From contig NZ_SRSH01000014.1 of assembly GCF_006175985.1 (NCBI RefSeq), forward strand, positions 80,001 through 144,000: a stretch of DNA of 64,000 bases, written 5' to 3'. Source of the stretch: Methylotetracoccus oryzae (GTDB lineage: Bacteria > Pseudomonadota > Gammaproteobacteria > Methylococcales > Methylococcaceae). The notes beneath the pieces are model-generated. The model was given only the letters and a program-made list of their open reading frames with translations. It made no database searches and was not told the DNA's origin. Both the position numbers and the translations under genes were made by a program. Below, piece by piece: positions 35,953 to 45,725 of the stretch; the stretch's first letter is position 1, and each line of letters opens with the position of its first letter.

Positions 35953-36513
35953 ATGAGCAGGCATCACCAAGCGCCAGGGAGGAAACTTGCGCTGGCTTGC
36001 CCCGAGGAGCCCCCTGCCTTTCGCGGAGATCAGCCGTTATCGACCCAAAGTCCGTCGGCTCCTGCCGGCCCTTGCGTACCGTTCCGCGGAGTGGCTATCG
36101 CCCTGCTCGTTCTGACGGTTGCGGCCTGCGACTCGGTCCGGACGCGAACCCTGGAAGAAGGCGAGGTCAATATGTCGCAGGCACAGTTCGCGGCCCAATT
36201 CGAACGCGTGTTCCGCTACCACAACCGGATCACGAACGAACTGATCATGGAACTTCCCAGCCTGTCCCTATCGGAAGAAGACACCGACAATCTTTCGGAT
36301 GCCGAGGAACGCATGAACGAAGCCTGTGACAGCCTGAACGAGGTCGCTTCCCTCGAAGCCGTATCGCAGCATGCCGACTTTTGGACGGAGAGCGGCCTGC
36401 CCGAGGCGGTACCACAGTGCGAGGAGGCGACGCATGCGGTTGAGGCGCTGTTTGAAACGCTGCACACGCGAGCGAAAGCCAGCCCGGAAGCCTCCCCCGC
36501 TCCCGCACCGTGA
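35953..36513 (+). CDS. Small lipoprotein, function unknown
   Basis: 186 residues if the ATG at 35953 is used. A hydrophobic run GVAIALLVLTVAAC ends in a lipobox (VAAC) but lies about 50 residues in, so the real start may be further in. The mature part is acidic and helical (NLSDAEERMNEACDSLNEVASLEAV), with a Pro/Ala tail. No family recognised. It is convergent with the ABC-protein gene, whose stop is 33 bp away. Confidence 0.6.
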   Translation: MSRHHQAPGRKLALACPEEPPAFRGDQPLSTQSPSAPAGPCVPFRGVAIALLVLTVAACDSVRTRTLEEGEVNMSQAQFAAQFERVFRYHNRITNELIMELPSLSLSEEDTDNLSDAEERMNEACDSLNEVASLEAVSQHADFWTESGLPEAVPQCEEATHAVEALFETLHTRAKASPEASPAPAP

Positions 36514-36545
36514 GCCGGGTGATCACTACACCGCGAGCCCTCCGG

Positions 36546-38327
36546 TCAGACTGAGTCGCGATCGGGTTCCGCCAGCACCTGCCAACGCCCCTGTCCCGAG
36601 TCATCAAACTCCAACAGCAACGCGTAGTCGGCCAGTTGGTCATCACCGTCACCGAGGGTGATCCAGCTGATATCCTGGTGCGCCAACAGGCGCAACATAT
36701 GGCGCACCTGCATCACACTGAGCGCCGTACCAGGACGGTCCAGCAGGGCAAACCGCGGTTGTGCCAGCAACAGGCGGGCGAAGGCCAGCGACTGCTGCTC
36801 GCCGAGCGACAGGAGATCATCCCAGTCCTGTTCCCGATCCAGCCCCCCTGCTCTCGTCAGTACCGCTGCAGCCTGGACCGAATCCAGTACCCTCAGGATC
36901 TCCTCATCCCTCGTAGTACCTTCCGCTGCCTGCGTCAAAAGGATCTCCCGCAGATTTCCCGGAGGTAGGTAGGGACGCTCGGGCAGGAAGAGAATATCCT
37001 CTAGGGCCGGCCTGAAGATCCGGCCCTCGCCAGTGTCCCAGATACCCGCCGTAGCGCGAAACAACGCCAGCTTGGCGCGATCCGGGCCCTTGATCAGCAC
37101 TGAACGGCCTGCACCCATTTCTCCGGTGAACTTATCGACCAGCACTCTCCCGTCGCGCGGCGAGCGCAGCGTCAGTGCCTCGAACGCCACCCGCTGCGGA
37201 TCTTCGATGACCTTGATGTTGTCCGCCGGATTCAGATCGGAAGGTGCGGCGCTGGGGTGCGCGCAAATCGCGCATACCGCAGCGATGTTCCCGCGGACTG
37301 CTTCCGGTGCGGCCTGCTCGATGGCCTCGGCAAGGTCGCTGAGCCGCGATGCGACAGCGGCATAGGATGAGATGGACTGGAACTGATTGACGATGAGCGA
37401 AAACGCACCAAGCAACGCGGTGAACGCCACCGCCGCTTGTGTCACAACGCCGAATTCGACCTCGCCGGCCATGAACATCGGCGCCACGAACAGGATTGGA
37501 ATGACCTGAATGAGATAGTTGTATCCGGTTGTGAAAAAGCCAAGGTTACGGTTGACGGCGATAATGCTCTTGAAGTTCGACACCAGCGCGTCAATCTGTC
37601 CTTGCAGCCGTGACTGCAAACTCGCCTCGCGGTGCAGCATCGCCACGGATTCGGCGTTTTCCCTTATGTGAATCAGATCCGACCGGAAATTGGCCTCCCT
37701 GTCCAATTGTCGATAATTCAATGTCACAAGAGGGCGACCCAGTTTAATGGCGAACCAGGTTCCGCCAGCGGCGTAGGCAACGGAAGCCAGAAACAGTAGC
37801 GGACTGATGCTCCACAACACACCCGAAAACGCAATCACCGTGAAGGTTCCGTTCAGCACCATCAAGGTGAACGACAATGTCGTGACGGTGAAGGTCCGAA
37901 TGTCGTCGGCAATGCGCTGGTCGGGATTGCTCAATGCGCCCGCTTCGTCCAGGCGATAGTAGACGCGGTGATCTAGGTAAAAGGTCACGATTCGGCGGGT
38001 CAGCCATTCCCGCCACAACAGCCCGAGCCGTTCCTCGGCAAAGCGGAAAACCACCGCAACAATTGTCAGGATAGTGAAGACGCCCACATAGCCCAGTGCC
38101 AGCCAAACGAACTCGGTCGTCTGGCGCCCCGCGATCGCTGTCATGAAATCGCGGCCCACATAGCTCGCGAGCACGTTGAGGCCATTGATCGACAGCGACA
38201 TGAGGACCAGCGCCGTGGCCATCATCTTGGCCTTACCGCCTACTTCGGAGGCCGCCAGATTCTTGACGCTTTGCCAGAGGCGTGCCCAGATCAGTGTACT
38301 AGTGGTAAAGCTCGTCGCTCCGTTCAT
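36546..38327 (-). CDS. SbmA/BacA/YddA-type ABC transporter with degenerate ATPase domain
   Basis: 593 residues. Residues about 20-330 are an SbmA/BacA-like membrane domain (WREWLTRRIVTFYLDHRVYYRL, NPDQRIADDIRTFT). Residues about 370-590 are an ABC ATPase fold (LFLPERPYLPPGNLREILL, LSLGEQQSLAFARLLL). The catalytic motifs are broken. The Walker A is GPDRAKL in place of GPSGSGKS (about 412). After the Walker B aspartate comes LDRPGTAL with Arg for the catalytic Glu (about 527). The switch His is lost (TLGDG for SVGHR, about 560). It may be a proton-driven peptide/vitamin importer with a vestigial ATPase domain (inference). The ATG at 38327 has AGGG upstream. Confidence 0.85.
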   Translation of the reverse strand: MNGATSFTTSTLIWARLWQSVKNLAASEVGGKAKMMATALVLMSLSINGLNVLASYVGRDFMTAIAGRQTTEFVWLALGYVGVFTILTIVAVVFRFAEERLGLLWREWLTRRIVTFYLDHRVYYRLDEAGALSNPDQRIADDIRTFTVTTLSFTLMVLNGTFTVIAFSGVLWSISPLLFLASVAYAAGGTWFAIKLGRPLVTLNYRQLDREANFRSDLIHIRENAESVAMLHREASLQSRLQGQIDALVSNFKSIIAVNRNLGFFTTGYNYLIQVIPILFVAPMFMAGEVEFGVVTQAAVAFTALLGAFSLIVNQFQSISSYAAVASRLSDLAEAIEQAAPEAVRGNIAAVCAICAHPSAAPSDLNPADNIKVIEDPQRVAFEALTLRSPRDGRVLVDKFTGEMGAGRSVLIKGPDRAKLALFRATAGIWDTGEGRIFRPALEDILFLPERPYLPPGNLREILLTQAAEGTTRDEEILRVLDSVQAAAVLTRAGGLDREQDWDDLLSLGEQQSLAFARLLLAQPRFALLDRPGTALSVMQVRHMLRLLAHQDISWITLGDGDDQLADYALLLEFDDSGQGRWQVLAEPDRDSV

Positions 38328-38793
38328 TTGGTCGCCCTTTCGGTTGCATGTCCTTCCCCCCCGTCCCGCTGCCTTAACACTAACGCTCCCGGTGCCAAGC
38401 GCAACTCCACGACGGCGGACGGCAACCTTACACCAAAGCAACCCTTAACGCCTGCGATGCAGCCCGTCATGCCATTGGCCTCCGGTCGCTGGCCGGCAGC
38501 AACTCCCCTCGTGCACCGCAGCGGGTGTGCGTTCGCTCGGAGCGTGGGTGTCCTGCGTCCGCGTATGTTATATATAGGCAGTCCAGCCGTGGGTATGCCG
38601 AAGCCACCGCTTAAATGGCCGAGGGCACCCTTGGAACGTGATGCGCTTTCGATGGCCGCTCGCAGTTGCCGCGCGATGACCCCTGGCCGCGCCGGCGCTG
38701 CCGGCCATCCAGTGTTGTTCTCGTCAAGGCTACATCGGACCTTCCCGCTGTCCTCGTACCTTAGCTCAACCGCCACAACGGCCTCCCTGCGAT
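38328..38793. other. Divergent intergenic region
   Basis: 466 bp between the ABC protein (minus) and the O-antigen ligase-like gene (plus). An AT-rich patch TATGTTATATATAGG at 38564-38578 is a possible promoter core, but no -35 matches. No gene supported. Confidence 0.4.
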
Positions 38794-40368
38794 ATGAACG
38801 AGCGAATCACCAGTACACGCCCATTCGGCCTCGGAAGCGTGACCGAGGCCCGCATGAGCCCTGCACTCATCAACGCCTTGATGCTCGTCATCGCGCTGCT
38901 CGTCGCGCTGGTTGCCGGCATGGCAATCGGACTGGGCAACTATGCGCTGGATGCGCTGGCATTCGCTGCCATCATCGGCTTCGTGCTGCTGTTGCTGCCC
39001 CTGGAACTCCTGATGTCGGCCCATTTCGTCACGGCGACGATCATTGCCGGGTGCGTCGTTTATTTTCTCCGCATCCAGCAAGGCCATTGGCTGCCATTTG
39101 GCTCCGCGCTGCTGGTCGGCGCGAAGGTCCTTCTGACCTACCTTACTTCACGGCGGCAACCGTCGGCCTCCAGCGGTATGCCATTTTTTGTGATCGCACT
39201 GATAGCCTATTTGGGCGGGATGGCGATCGCGGTTTTTGTGAACCGGGTACCGCTACTCCAGGGCATCGTCGGCTTGAAGAACCTGCTTCCGTCATGGGCG
39301 GTGTTCATCGCAATCGGCTTCGGGTTCGTGCCTTGGAGTTTCGTCAAGCGACTTTGGATGTGGCTGATCGCGATTCCGATCATCTGCTTCCCGGTTGTGA
39401 TGTACCAGCATTTCATCGTTGCCGCACGACGTATTGACGCGGTGACCCGGTTCGATGCCGTGGTCGGTACCTTTGGAGGCAACCCGGAAGGCGGCGGACA
39501 CAGTTCCACCTTGATGCTCTACATGGTTGGCGCAATGTTGACCGCTGTCGCTCTGCGTCGCAGCAACAAGATTTCGTCGCTGTATCAGGTGGCGGTGATC
39601 GTGGCGGCCTTTCTTGCCATCGTTCTGTCCGAGAACAAGTCCGCATTCGTGTTGTTACCTGCAGCCTTCCTCCTGTTCGACCTCGACACCCATCTGCGCA
39701 ATCCGGTGCGATTCGTACTTGTCGCCCTGGTGATGGCCGTCGCGCTCGGCACCATGTACAAAGCCTACAATGCGCTCTATTACGATGCGGAAAAGATCGG
39801 CAGTCGGGAAGGTACTGAGAGGCTGGAATACTTCTTTGATCCGAACAATGTCAAGCCCGGCGGCGAGGTCGGCCGCGGCGCCTCGCTGAGTATCTGGTGG
39901 GGCGACCGTCTTTACACGCCATTGCAGCGACTGTTCGGCTATGGCCCAGGCGCCAGTAGGGCCGAAAGTACGGTTGCCATCGGCAACGTTGCGAAGCGTT
40001 ACATCCCCTGGACCATCAACTCAACAGCCATCGCCCAGCTGCTCTGGGATCAGGGCCTGTTCGGTTGCCTGAGCTATCTCAGCATATTGTTTGGTGCCGT
40101 GGTATTCGGGATTCGTCGCTACCGCTGGCAAGGGGACGAGGAAGATCGACAGTTGCTGCGCGCAGCAACGGCCATCTCCCTCGTTCTGATCCCCTTTTCC
40201 CTGCATAACTCTCACTTGATCAATGCCGGCCAGGATCAGTACCTGATGAGTCTGACCCTGGGTACGTTACTCGCCGTTGGCCGCCAGCTAAAGAAGGACG
40301 TCGTGCCAACACACGCGAAAAACCCCAGTCGAAGTCAGCGGCGGATCGTCCACCAAAGCCCTCGCTAG
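38794..40368 (+). CDS. O-antigen ligase/polymerase-like membrane protein
   Basis: The 524-residue protein has about ten membrane segments (LMLVIALLVALVAGMAIGLG, AAIIGFVLLLLPLELLM, LWMWLIAIPIICFPVVMYQ). A large outer loop at about 350-410 (GGEVGRGASLSIWWGDRL, RLFGYGPGASRAES) contains a pattern typical of the Wzy/WaaL-like class. An ATG at 38854 with GAGG upstream is an alternative start. The family ligates or polymerises lipid-linked glycans. It is 17 kb from the capsule locus and alone, so its partner pathway is unclear. Confidence 0.7.
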   Translation: MNERITSTRPFGLGSVTEARMSPALINALMLVIALLVALVAGMAIGLGNYALDALAFAAIIGFVLLLLPLELLMSAHFVTATIIAGCVVYFLRIQQGHWLPFGSALLVGAKVLLTYLTSRRQPSASSGMPFFVIALIAYLGGMAIAVFVNRVPLLQGIVGLKNLLPSWAVFIAIGFGFVPWSFVKRLWMWLIAIPIICFPVVMYQHFIVAARRIDAVTRFDAVVGTFGGNPEGGGHSSTLMLYMVGAMLTAVALRRSNKISSLYQVAVIVAAFLAIVLSENKSAFVLLPAAFLLFDLDTHLRNPVRFVLVALVMAVALGTMYKAYNALYYDAEKIGSREGTERLEYFFDPNNVKPGGEVGRGASLSIWWGDRLYTPLQRLFGYGPGASRAESTVAIGNVAKRYIPWTINSTAIAQLLWDQGLFGCLSYLSILFGAVVFGIRRYRWQGDEEDRQLLRAATAISLVLIPFSLHNSHLINAGQDQYLMSLTLGTLLAVGRQLKKDVVPTHAKNPSRSQRRIVHQSPR

Positions 40369-40690
40369 CCCTTCGTCGGGCAATGGATGGATTAAGGCAT
40401 CCCATCCGTTCGTGCATGATGGAATACTCGCCATTCGTCGGGGCCGCGCTTTCAACAGGGACGCTGTCGAACTCGGCGCACCCTTCCCGCAATAGATGGC
40501 GGTCTAAATTCGCGAGATCGGCACGAGACAATGGCTACGTGTTGGGTTCCGGTCAACAGGACAGCGCCGGAGGGGCCGCTTTAGGCCATTCGATTTCCAT
40601 CGACCACGACATGACGTCTTCGGGACCTTCGCAGGCCGGGCCCGCGTGACTCAACAGGTCGTGCCTTGCGAGAGATGAGTTCAATACCCA
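40369..40690. other. Intergenic stretch, nothing recognised
   Basis: 322 bp between two plus-strand genes. The open frame at 40383-40649 lacks a family signature. No clear promoter or terminator. Confidence 0.4.
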
Positions 40691-41593
40691 ATGGCGAATA
40701 ACGAAACGATGATTGTCGGCTGTGGCTATGTTGGGCGGCGAGTCGCTGCGCTCGAGCACGCCCAGGGCAACACGGTCATCTGTCTGAGCCGCACGGAGCA
40801 TACCTGCAATGGTTTGCGAAACCTGGGCTATCGCGTGGTGGCGGCCGATCTGGATGTGCCAGCGTCGATTGACATACAGGGATCCAGTCCGGACATTCTC
40901 TATTACTTTGCACCGCCGCCGAATTCCGGGACTACCGACCCCCGGCTGGGCGCTTTTCTGGAACGAATTGCATCGCAGCGAGCACCGGAACGGCTCGTCT
41001 ACATCAGCACGAGCGGCGTCTATGGGAACTGTGACGGAAACTGGGTGGACGAAAGTCACCCCGCGAACCCGCAGTCGGATCGCGCGGTGCGTCGCTGGTC
41101 CGCCGAACAGAACGTGCAGGCTTGGTGCGCAGAACGGGGGGTGCGTGCCGTAATCCTGCGCGTCCCGGGAATCTATGGACCGGGCCGTCTGCCGGTGGAT
41201 CGCCTGCGCCAAGGCTTACCGGTCGTGCGCCGCGAGCAGTCGCCGTTTAGCAATCGGATCCACGTCGACGACCTGGCAGCGATCTGTGTCGCCGCAGGCC
41301 ATGTTCCATCCGCCTGCGACGTCTACAACGTCAGTGACGGTCAGCCGACCACGATGACCGATTATTTCCTGAAAGCGGCCGATGCGCTGGATTTGCCGCA
41401 CCCGCCGGAGATTTCGATGGCCGAGGCCCGGGAACGATTCTCTCCGGCGATGCTGTCCTTCCTGGAGGAGTCGCGGCGACTCGACAACCGCAAGATGCTC
41501 GTCGAACTCGGTATACAACTCCGGTATGGCGAGTTGGAGCGCGGGCTCACGGCGTCGATCAGAGCGGACGCGGCGCCGAGGGGAACAACCTGA
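40691..41593 (+). CDS. NAD-dependent epimerase/SDR (YeeZ-like)
   Basis: The 300-residue protein is an extended short-chain dehydrogenase: the Rossmann motif IVGCGYVGRRV near residue 10, LVYISTSGVYG around the active site, and a Tyr-bearing VYGNCDGNWVDE. Typical sugar-epimerase features follow (VILRVPGIYGPGRLPVD, RIHVDDLAAICV). Without the characteristic Tyr-x3-Lys clearly visible I would not name a substrate. The stop is 15 bp from the convergent L,D-transpeptidase stop. Confidence 0.82.
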   Translation: MANNETMIVGCGYVGRRVAALEHAQGNTVICLSRTEHTCNGLRNLGYRVVAADLDVPASIDIQGSSPDILYYFAPPPNSGTTDPRLGAFLERIASQRAPERLVYISTSGVYGNCDGNWVDESHPANPQSDRAVRRWSAEQNVQAWCAERGVRAVILRVPGIYGPGRLPVDRLRQGLPVVRREQSPFSNRIHVDDLAAICVAAGHVPSACDVYNVSDGQPTTMTDYFLKAADALDLPHPPEISMAEARERFSPAMLSFLEESRRLDNRKMLVELGIQLRYGELERGLTASIRADAAPRGTT

Positions 41594-41608
41594 GCCACTC
41601 CGGCGGCG

Positions 41609-42988
41609 TCACTTGTTCAATGCCACCTGCGTTTGCGTCGGCGATGTGCGGAACACCGTGACTGGAACGCCAAGCGCGGCCCAACGGTAAAGCCATCCCG
41701 CGTCCTCTGGCGCGCTGGGCCAACGGCGGTTGTGGTTGCGGGTGGACATATTCACGCAACCGTGGCTCGCGGGATGTCCGAAGCCGTTATGCCACCACGC
41801 GCCGTGAAAGGCATAGTCCGAATAGAAGTACTGCGCGAAAGGCACGTTCTCGACGACATAATGCCCTGGCTGGCCCGGCTTTGCGCGGCTGCGCATGGTC
41901 TTCAGCGGAAAGCGCGCATAAATGTAGAACGAACCTGTGACTGTCGGCGTTTTCGCCTTACCCGTACTCACCCTGAACGTTCGCACGACCTCGCCATTCT
42001 CGACTGCAGCCACTTGCTGCTTATCGAGATAGACGAAGATGCGCTTGTCGGCGCCAGTGCTGAAACGGGCCGACAACGGGGCGGCTATCATGCCGCCTTG
42101 CTGCGACTTAACCCCCTCCGGATCAAACTTCACTTCGATAGCGGCGTGCGCCGGCCACGTCGGGCTGGGGGCGAATCTGAGCCGGGTGCTGTTATACCAG
42201 AACCAGCGACCTGCAACCGGCCTGCCGTCCGCGGTCTGGACGACGAAATGCTGCCCGATGCTGGCGCGGTCGGCGACAGGCTCACTGAAAGTTACCTCGA
42301 TCGGAAGCCCTACACCGAGATCCGTCATGTCGTGGGGTGTAATCTTCGCCGTCAATGGCGGGGCCGTAGTGATCGCGAGCCTTATGGGCGGGATCGGAAC
42401 ACCCGTGACGGTCGTCAGACTGAGTTCGAGCGGAAAAGTCTGCCCAGCCGGATAGCTTTCCGCTGACAGTTTGAAGCTCCGGCGCTCACCGTCCGACTGC
42501 GCGCGAAATGGCACGTCCCCCTTGATCTCCAAACTGCCGACCGGGTGGTCGAACTTCACCGTCACGCTTCCATCCGCCTCCAGCATCCGCTCGGCACGAC
42601 CTTCGAGCCGGGGTTGGGCCACCGTGTGAATGACGAAATGGTGTTCCGCGCGTTGCCGCAGCCATGGCCTTTCAACCGTGACGCTGATGTCATAGCGCAT
42701 GCCGAAAGCCAGAGGATCGGTCGATTCGCGGTGGCTCCCATCACCTCGGGTTGCGACTGCCCTGCCATCGGTATCGACGATTGTCAGAGCGCTGATGGTG
42801 GATCCCATACCAATGGGCTCGAAGTTCAGCGCTTCCCTCGGATCGACCTCATGACTCTGGTCCGGGGGATTCATCGCCACGCCGAAGGCCGCAAGCCGCT
42901 GCTGCGCAAGCAGGACGGCGGTCACGCCAAGACCTACCACAGCCGCGAGCACGGCAACCCACCGGATCAGCGATCTACGTGCCGCCAT
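41609..42988 (-). CDS. L,D-transpeptidase (YkuD) with Ig-like domains
   Basis: The 459-residue protein has an N-terminal membrane anchor (WVAVLAAVVGLGVTAVLLA) and Ig-like beta domains over about 60-320 (ITPHDMTDLGVGLPIEVTFSEPV). A C-terminal YkuD domain at about 325-450 ends with the catalytic HPASHGCVNMS, whose Cys is at about 411. It makes 3-3 crosslinks in peptidoglycan or attaches proteins to it. Ribosome site GAGGTG 7 nt before the ATG. Confidence 0.92.
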   Translation of the reverse strand: MAARRSLIRWVAVLAAVVGLGVTAVLLAQQRLAAFGVAMNPPDQSHEVDPREALNFEPIGMGSTISALTIVDTDGRAVATRGDGSHRESTDPLAFGMRYDISVTVERPWLRQRAEHHFVIHTVAQPRLEGRAERMLEADGSVTVKFDHPVGSLEIKGDVPFRAQSDGERRSFKLSAESYPAGQTFPLELSLTTVTGVPIPPIRLAITTAPPLTAKITPHDMTDLGVGLPIEVTFSEPVADRASIGQHFVVQTADGRPVAGRWFWYNSTRLRFAPSPTWPAHAAIEVKFDPEGVKSQQGGMIAAPLSARFSTGADKRIFVYLDKQQVAAVENGEVVRTFRVSTGKAKTPTVTGSFYIYARFPLKTMRSRAKPGQPGHYVVENVPFAQYFYSDYAFHGAWWHNGFGHPASHGCVNMSTRNHNRRWPSAPEDAGWLYRWAALGVPVTVFRTSPTQTQVALNK

Positions 42989-43153
42989 CGATAAACACCT
43001 CGGTCGATAGTTAAAGGCTCGGCAGCCCTTTAATACTGCCGTATTTTCCTGACGCTACAGGGGTTTGGCAAGCCATCAGCGGGTTTCGTTCCGGGCAGGA
43101 CCGCCATCCGTCGACAGGCTCATACGACGGCGCACTCTAGCTCCGACGGCCGC

Positions 43154-44149
43154 TCATGCATGCATCGCTCTGACCCCGGCTCGTACCAGATCGATCACAT
43201 CGATCAATCGGGACACATACGCAGCGCGCAACCGCAGCGTTCCGTGTTCGCCGAGCAACTCCTTTTCCAGAGCATCAAGCAAGCGATGCAGCCGCCGTTC
43301 ATGGAGCCCCAACGCCTGCTGCACCGGGTCCGTCACGATGCCGGTCAGCGCAGTAATGGTGCCCAGAGCCAGCATCAAGCCACCCACGGTCGCGATAACC
43401 AAAGGGGCTGATGCGGCAGCGGGAAACAGGGTGTAGTAGAGCTGTCCCAGCGTAGGGCCGAGCGCGAAATTGGCGACTGCGACCTGATGAGCCACTGCTG
43501 CAGCCGCTGCTTGTCCCAGCGCCGCGGAGCCCGGAGTGAATTGCCGCAGACTGCCCGCTCCGGCCGCGAGACTGAGCAAGGAACCCGACAGCTCGGCTGC
43601 CGCCGTGCGGCTGTGAGCATATACCGCCAGAAAGTCCTCGAGCTTCCGACGCGCCCCGGGTCTCGCAGCAAGACGTTCCAGCTCCGATAGCTCCGGTCCG
43701 GCCAGCTGTGCAATGACGGCGTCCGAAGCGACGGTCTCCAACAAGGCGTCGTGCTCCGACCGTCTCTCCCCCTGGATGATTGGGAGTTGAAGCAGTTCGG
43801 TATACACCAGCCATTCCAGTTCACGAGAGACCGCTGTTCTGAAACCGGGCGGAAGCTGAGCAAGACGCCTGGCCGCGTCCGGCCATCCAAAACGGACGAA
43901 CAGCGCGGCCGCGCCGCGGGACAGAAGATAAGGTCCGGCCCACAGCGCATTGGCCGGCACTTTCCATAGATCATGTCCCCAGGCCGCGCGGTGGATTTGC
44001 CATGCGCCACGGAACGAGAAATGACGAGCGCAAAACGGAGGAAGTCGAACCCGGCACTCCGCGATGTAGCGCCGGAAAGCGGCGTCAACAATGGCGCTAG
44101 CCGGCCGCTGCGGAGCTTCAACCGGCGGGATCGAGGGAGGCAAGGACAT
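43154..44149 (-). CDS. DUF6635-like protein of unknown function
   Basis: 331 residues from the ATG at 44149. The N-terminal part (VRLPPFCARHFSFRGAWQIHRAAWGHDLWKVPANALW) resembles a recurring proteobacterial family I believe to be DUF6635. There are hydrophobic helices at about 200-270 (SLLSLAAGAGSL, ALGQAAAAAVAHQVAVANFAL, APLVIATVGGLMLALGTITALTG). The start overlaps the HAD gene by 32 bp, so the two are co-translated. Function unknown; the family name is from memory. Confidence 0.65.
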   Translation of the reverse strand: MSLPPSIPPVEAPQRPASAIVDAAFRRYIAECRVRLPPFCARHFSFRGAWQIHRAAWGHDLWKVPANALWAGPYLLSRGAAALFVRFGWPDAARRLAQLPPGFRTAVSRELEWLVYTELLQLPIIQGERRSEHDALLETVASDAVIAQLAGPELSELERLAARPGARRKLEDFLAVYAHSRTAAAELSGSLLSLAAGAGSLRQFTPGSAALGQAAAAAVAHQVAVANFALGPTLGQLYYTLFPAAASAPLVIATVGGLMLALGTITALTGIVTDPVQQALGLHERRLHRLLDALEKELLGEHGTLRLRAAYVSRLIDVIDLVRAGVRAMHA

Positions 44150-44975
44150 AATCGGGGCGCGGTCCGACGGCCGGGAATTCGGATAACATCGCTGACACAC
44201 CACCCAACAGCAACGCCGACGGAATGGCCGCGGCGTTCGCTCCAGCGATGTCAGTCGCCAGTTGGTCCCCGATCATCACCATACGCTTCCCGGGACACCG
44301 TCGCTGCGCGGCCAGGAAGAGGCCGGGCTGTGGCTTGCCGAGCACGGTAAATTTCAGGTCATCTCGATCCGGATAGCGCAAGCGCAGCGCAGACTCCAGC
44401 AACAGCGCAATGGCGCCTGACGTGATCCCGAAACCGGTGGCGCTGGGGAAGATGAGATCGGGATTGGGCAAAATCAACTCGACCGGCATACCCGCATCGA
44501 TCTGCGCGAACAATGCCGTCAGTGTGGCATCCACCGTTTCCAGAAACGGAAAGCCCTCTTGATCGGCGACCACCAGCACCTCGAAGGGGTCGGCCGCGTC
44601 GGCAACGACACCCCCGGCAGCACGCACGTATGCAAGGCTCCCGGAGGGCCCGAGCACCCTCACCGTCTTGCCAGCAAGGCCGTGCTCTTCGAAATACGGC
44701 GTCAGCAGACTACCCGACGAGATGATCTGTTCCGCCTCGATCGGCAAACCAAACCCCTGGTAGCGCCGCGCCGCGATTTCGGGTGGTTTCGTGGCGTCGT
44801 TTGTCAAAACGAAATAGTCTTTGCCAAGTTCGTTGAGCCGACGTAGCAACCCGGCAGCACCTGCCAAAGCCCCCTCGGCATTGACCAATACGCCATAAGC
44901 ATCCAGGAGGATGACGGCATATCGCTCGATGAGATGGTCGATGTCAACCTGTTGAACTGCGCCCATGTCCGTCAT
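44118..44975 (-). CDS. HAD-IIA hydrolase (NagD-like) with variant motif I
   Basis: About 285 residues with the HAD-IIA order of motifs. Motif I region is VILLDAYGVLVN, motif II VLTNDATKP, then the IIA cap and motif III GKPQPGLF, and motif IV MVMIGDQLATDIAGANAAAIPSALLLGGVS. Motif I has Tyr where the second Asp of DxD is normally found; some IIA members do this. Start ATG at 44975; upstream TTG at 45062 seems less likely. It precedes the DUF6635-like gene with overlap. Confidence 0.8.
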   Translation of the reverse strand: MTDMGAVQQVDIDHLIERYAVILLDAYGVLVNAEGALAGAAGLLRRLNELGKDYFVLTNDATKPPEIAARRYQGFGLPIEAEQIISSGSLLTPYFEEHGLAGKTVRVLGPSGSLAYVRAAGGVVADAADPFEVLVVADQEGFPFLETVDATLTALFAQIDAGMPVELILPNPDLIFPSATGFGITSGAIALLLESALRLRYPDRDDLKFTVLGKPQPGLFLAAQRRCPGKRMVMIGDQLATDIAGANAAAIPSALLLGGVSAMLSEFPAVGPRPDYVLASLDPAG

Positions 44976-45065
44976 GATAACGCGCTGCTCGCCCGATGTA
45001 GTCGGAGCGCCCTGTTGCGGCTGGCGGCCCTTGACCACGGCGCGATCCAGGTACCCTCGCAACCA

Positions 45066-45725
45066 CTACTGAATGGTCAATCCGCTAGCCCTGAATCCCC
45101 CGAGCACGAGTGTCACCCGGTCGCCCCGCCGCAGCAAACGCCCGGGATTCCCGAAGAGGGCCGCATTCTCGCCGCCGCTGCGATCGAGCGCCTGCGGGGC
45201 TGCGGCTGGCTCCAGGGGTATTGGGTCCAGGCGAACCGGTGCCTTGTCCGGCATCAAATAGGTGCTGGCACCGGGTTGCAGCAGACCCGCTGACTTGCTG
45301 GAGTCCAGCACCCGATAGCGGAAATCGAGAATGTGCCCGCCTGCCGCCAGCTTAAGGCGTTCAACGCGTATGCCGAAGGCCGCCTCGATGCGAGCAAGTT
45401 CGTCGGACCGCGCGGGCAAGCTCACCGAGTAACCGAACCAGGCGAGCCCGAACAGTAACAGCCAGCAGGCGAGTCGATGGAGCCCATCCCCCCGAGGAGG
45501 GGAAAGGACACCGTCCAGTTCAGGATCGGTGCCAACCTGTTCACTGCCCGTCTCGCTCACGATTTGAGAGGCATCTGGCCGAAGCGCCTCATGCCGCAGT
45601 CCCCAGGCCGAACCGCGGAGTCGAGGCCGAGCGGCGACTGGTGGAGTGACGCAGGCGCCGCCTAAACCGCCTAACGACTGAAGCAAACGGATACCGGATT
45701 CGAGCCATGATGAGAGGGCTTTCAT
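45066..45725 (-). CDS. Hypothetical membrane-anchored protein
   Basis: 219 residues. One membrane segment (LACWLLLFGLAWFGYSV) at about 85-100, then a domain with FGIRVERLKLAAGGHILDFRYRVLD, STYLMPDKAPVRLDPIPL, FGNPGRLLRRGDRVTLVLGGF. The pattern looks conserved in gammaproteobacteria but I do not know a name for it. The first 80 residues are low-complexity, so the true start may be further in. It stops 90 bp before the HAD gene and may be in the same operon. Confidence 0.5.
   Translation of the reverse strand: MKALSSWLESGIRLLQSLGGLGGACVTPPVAARPRLRGSAWGLRHEALRPDASQIVSETGSEQVGTDPELDGVLSPPRGDGLHRLACWLLLFGLAWFGYSVSLPARSDELARIEAAFGIRVERLKLAAGGHILDFRYRVLDSSKSAGLLQPGASTYLMPDKAPVRLDPIPLEPAAAPQALDRSGGENAALFGNPGRLLRRGDRVTLVLGGFRASGLTIQ

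Noticed and set aside
40553..41212. 219-codon minus-strand frame over the epimerase
   Set aside because: Antisense to a well-supported SDR gene.
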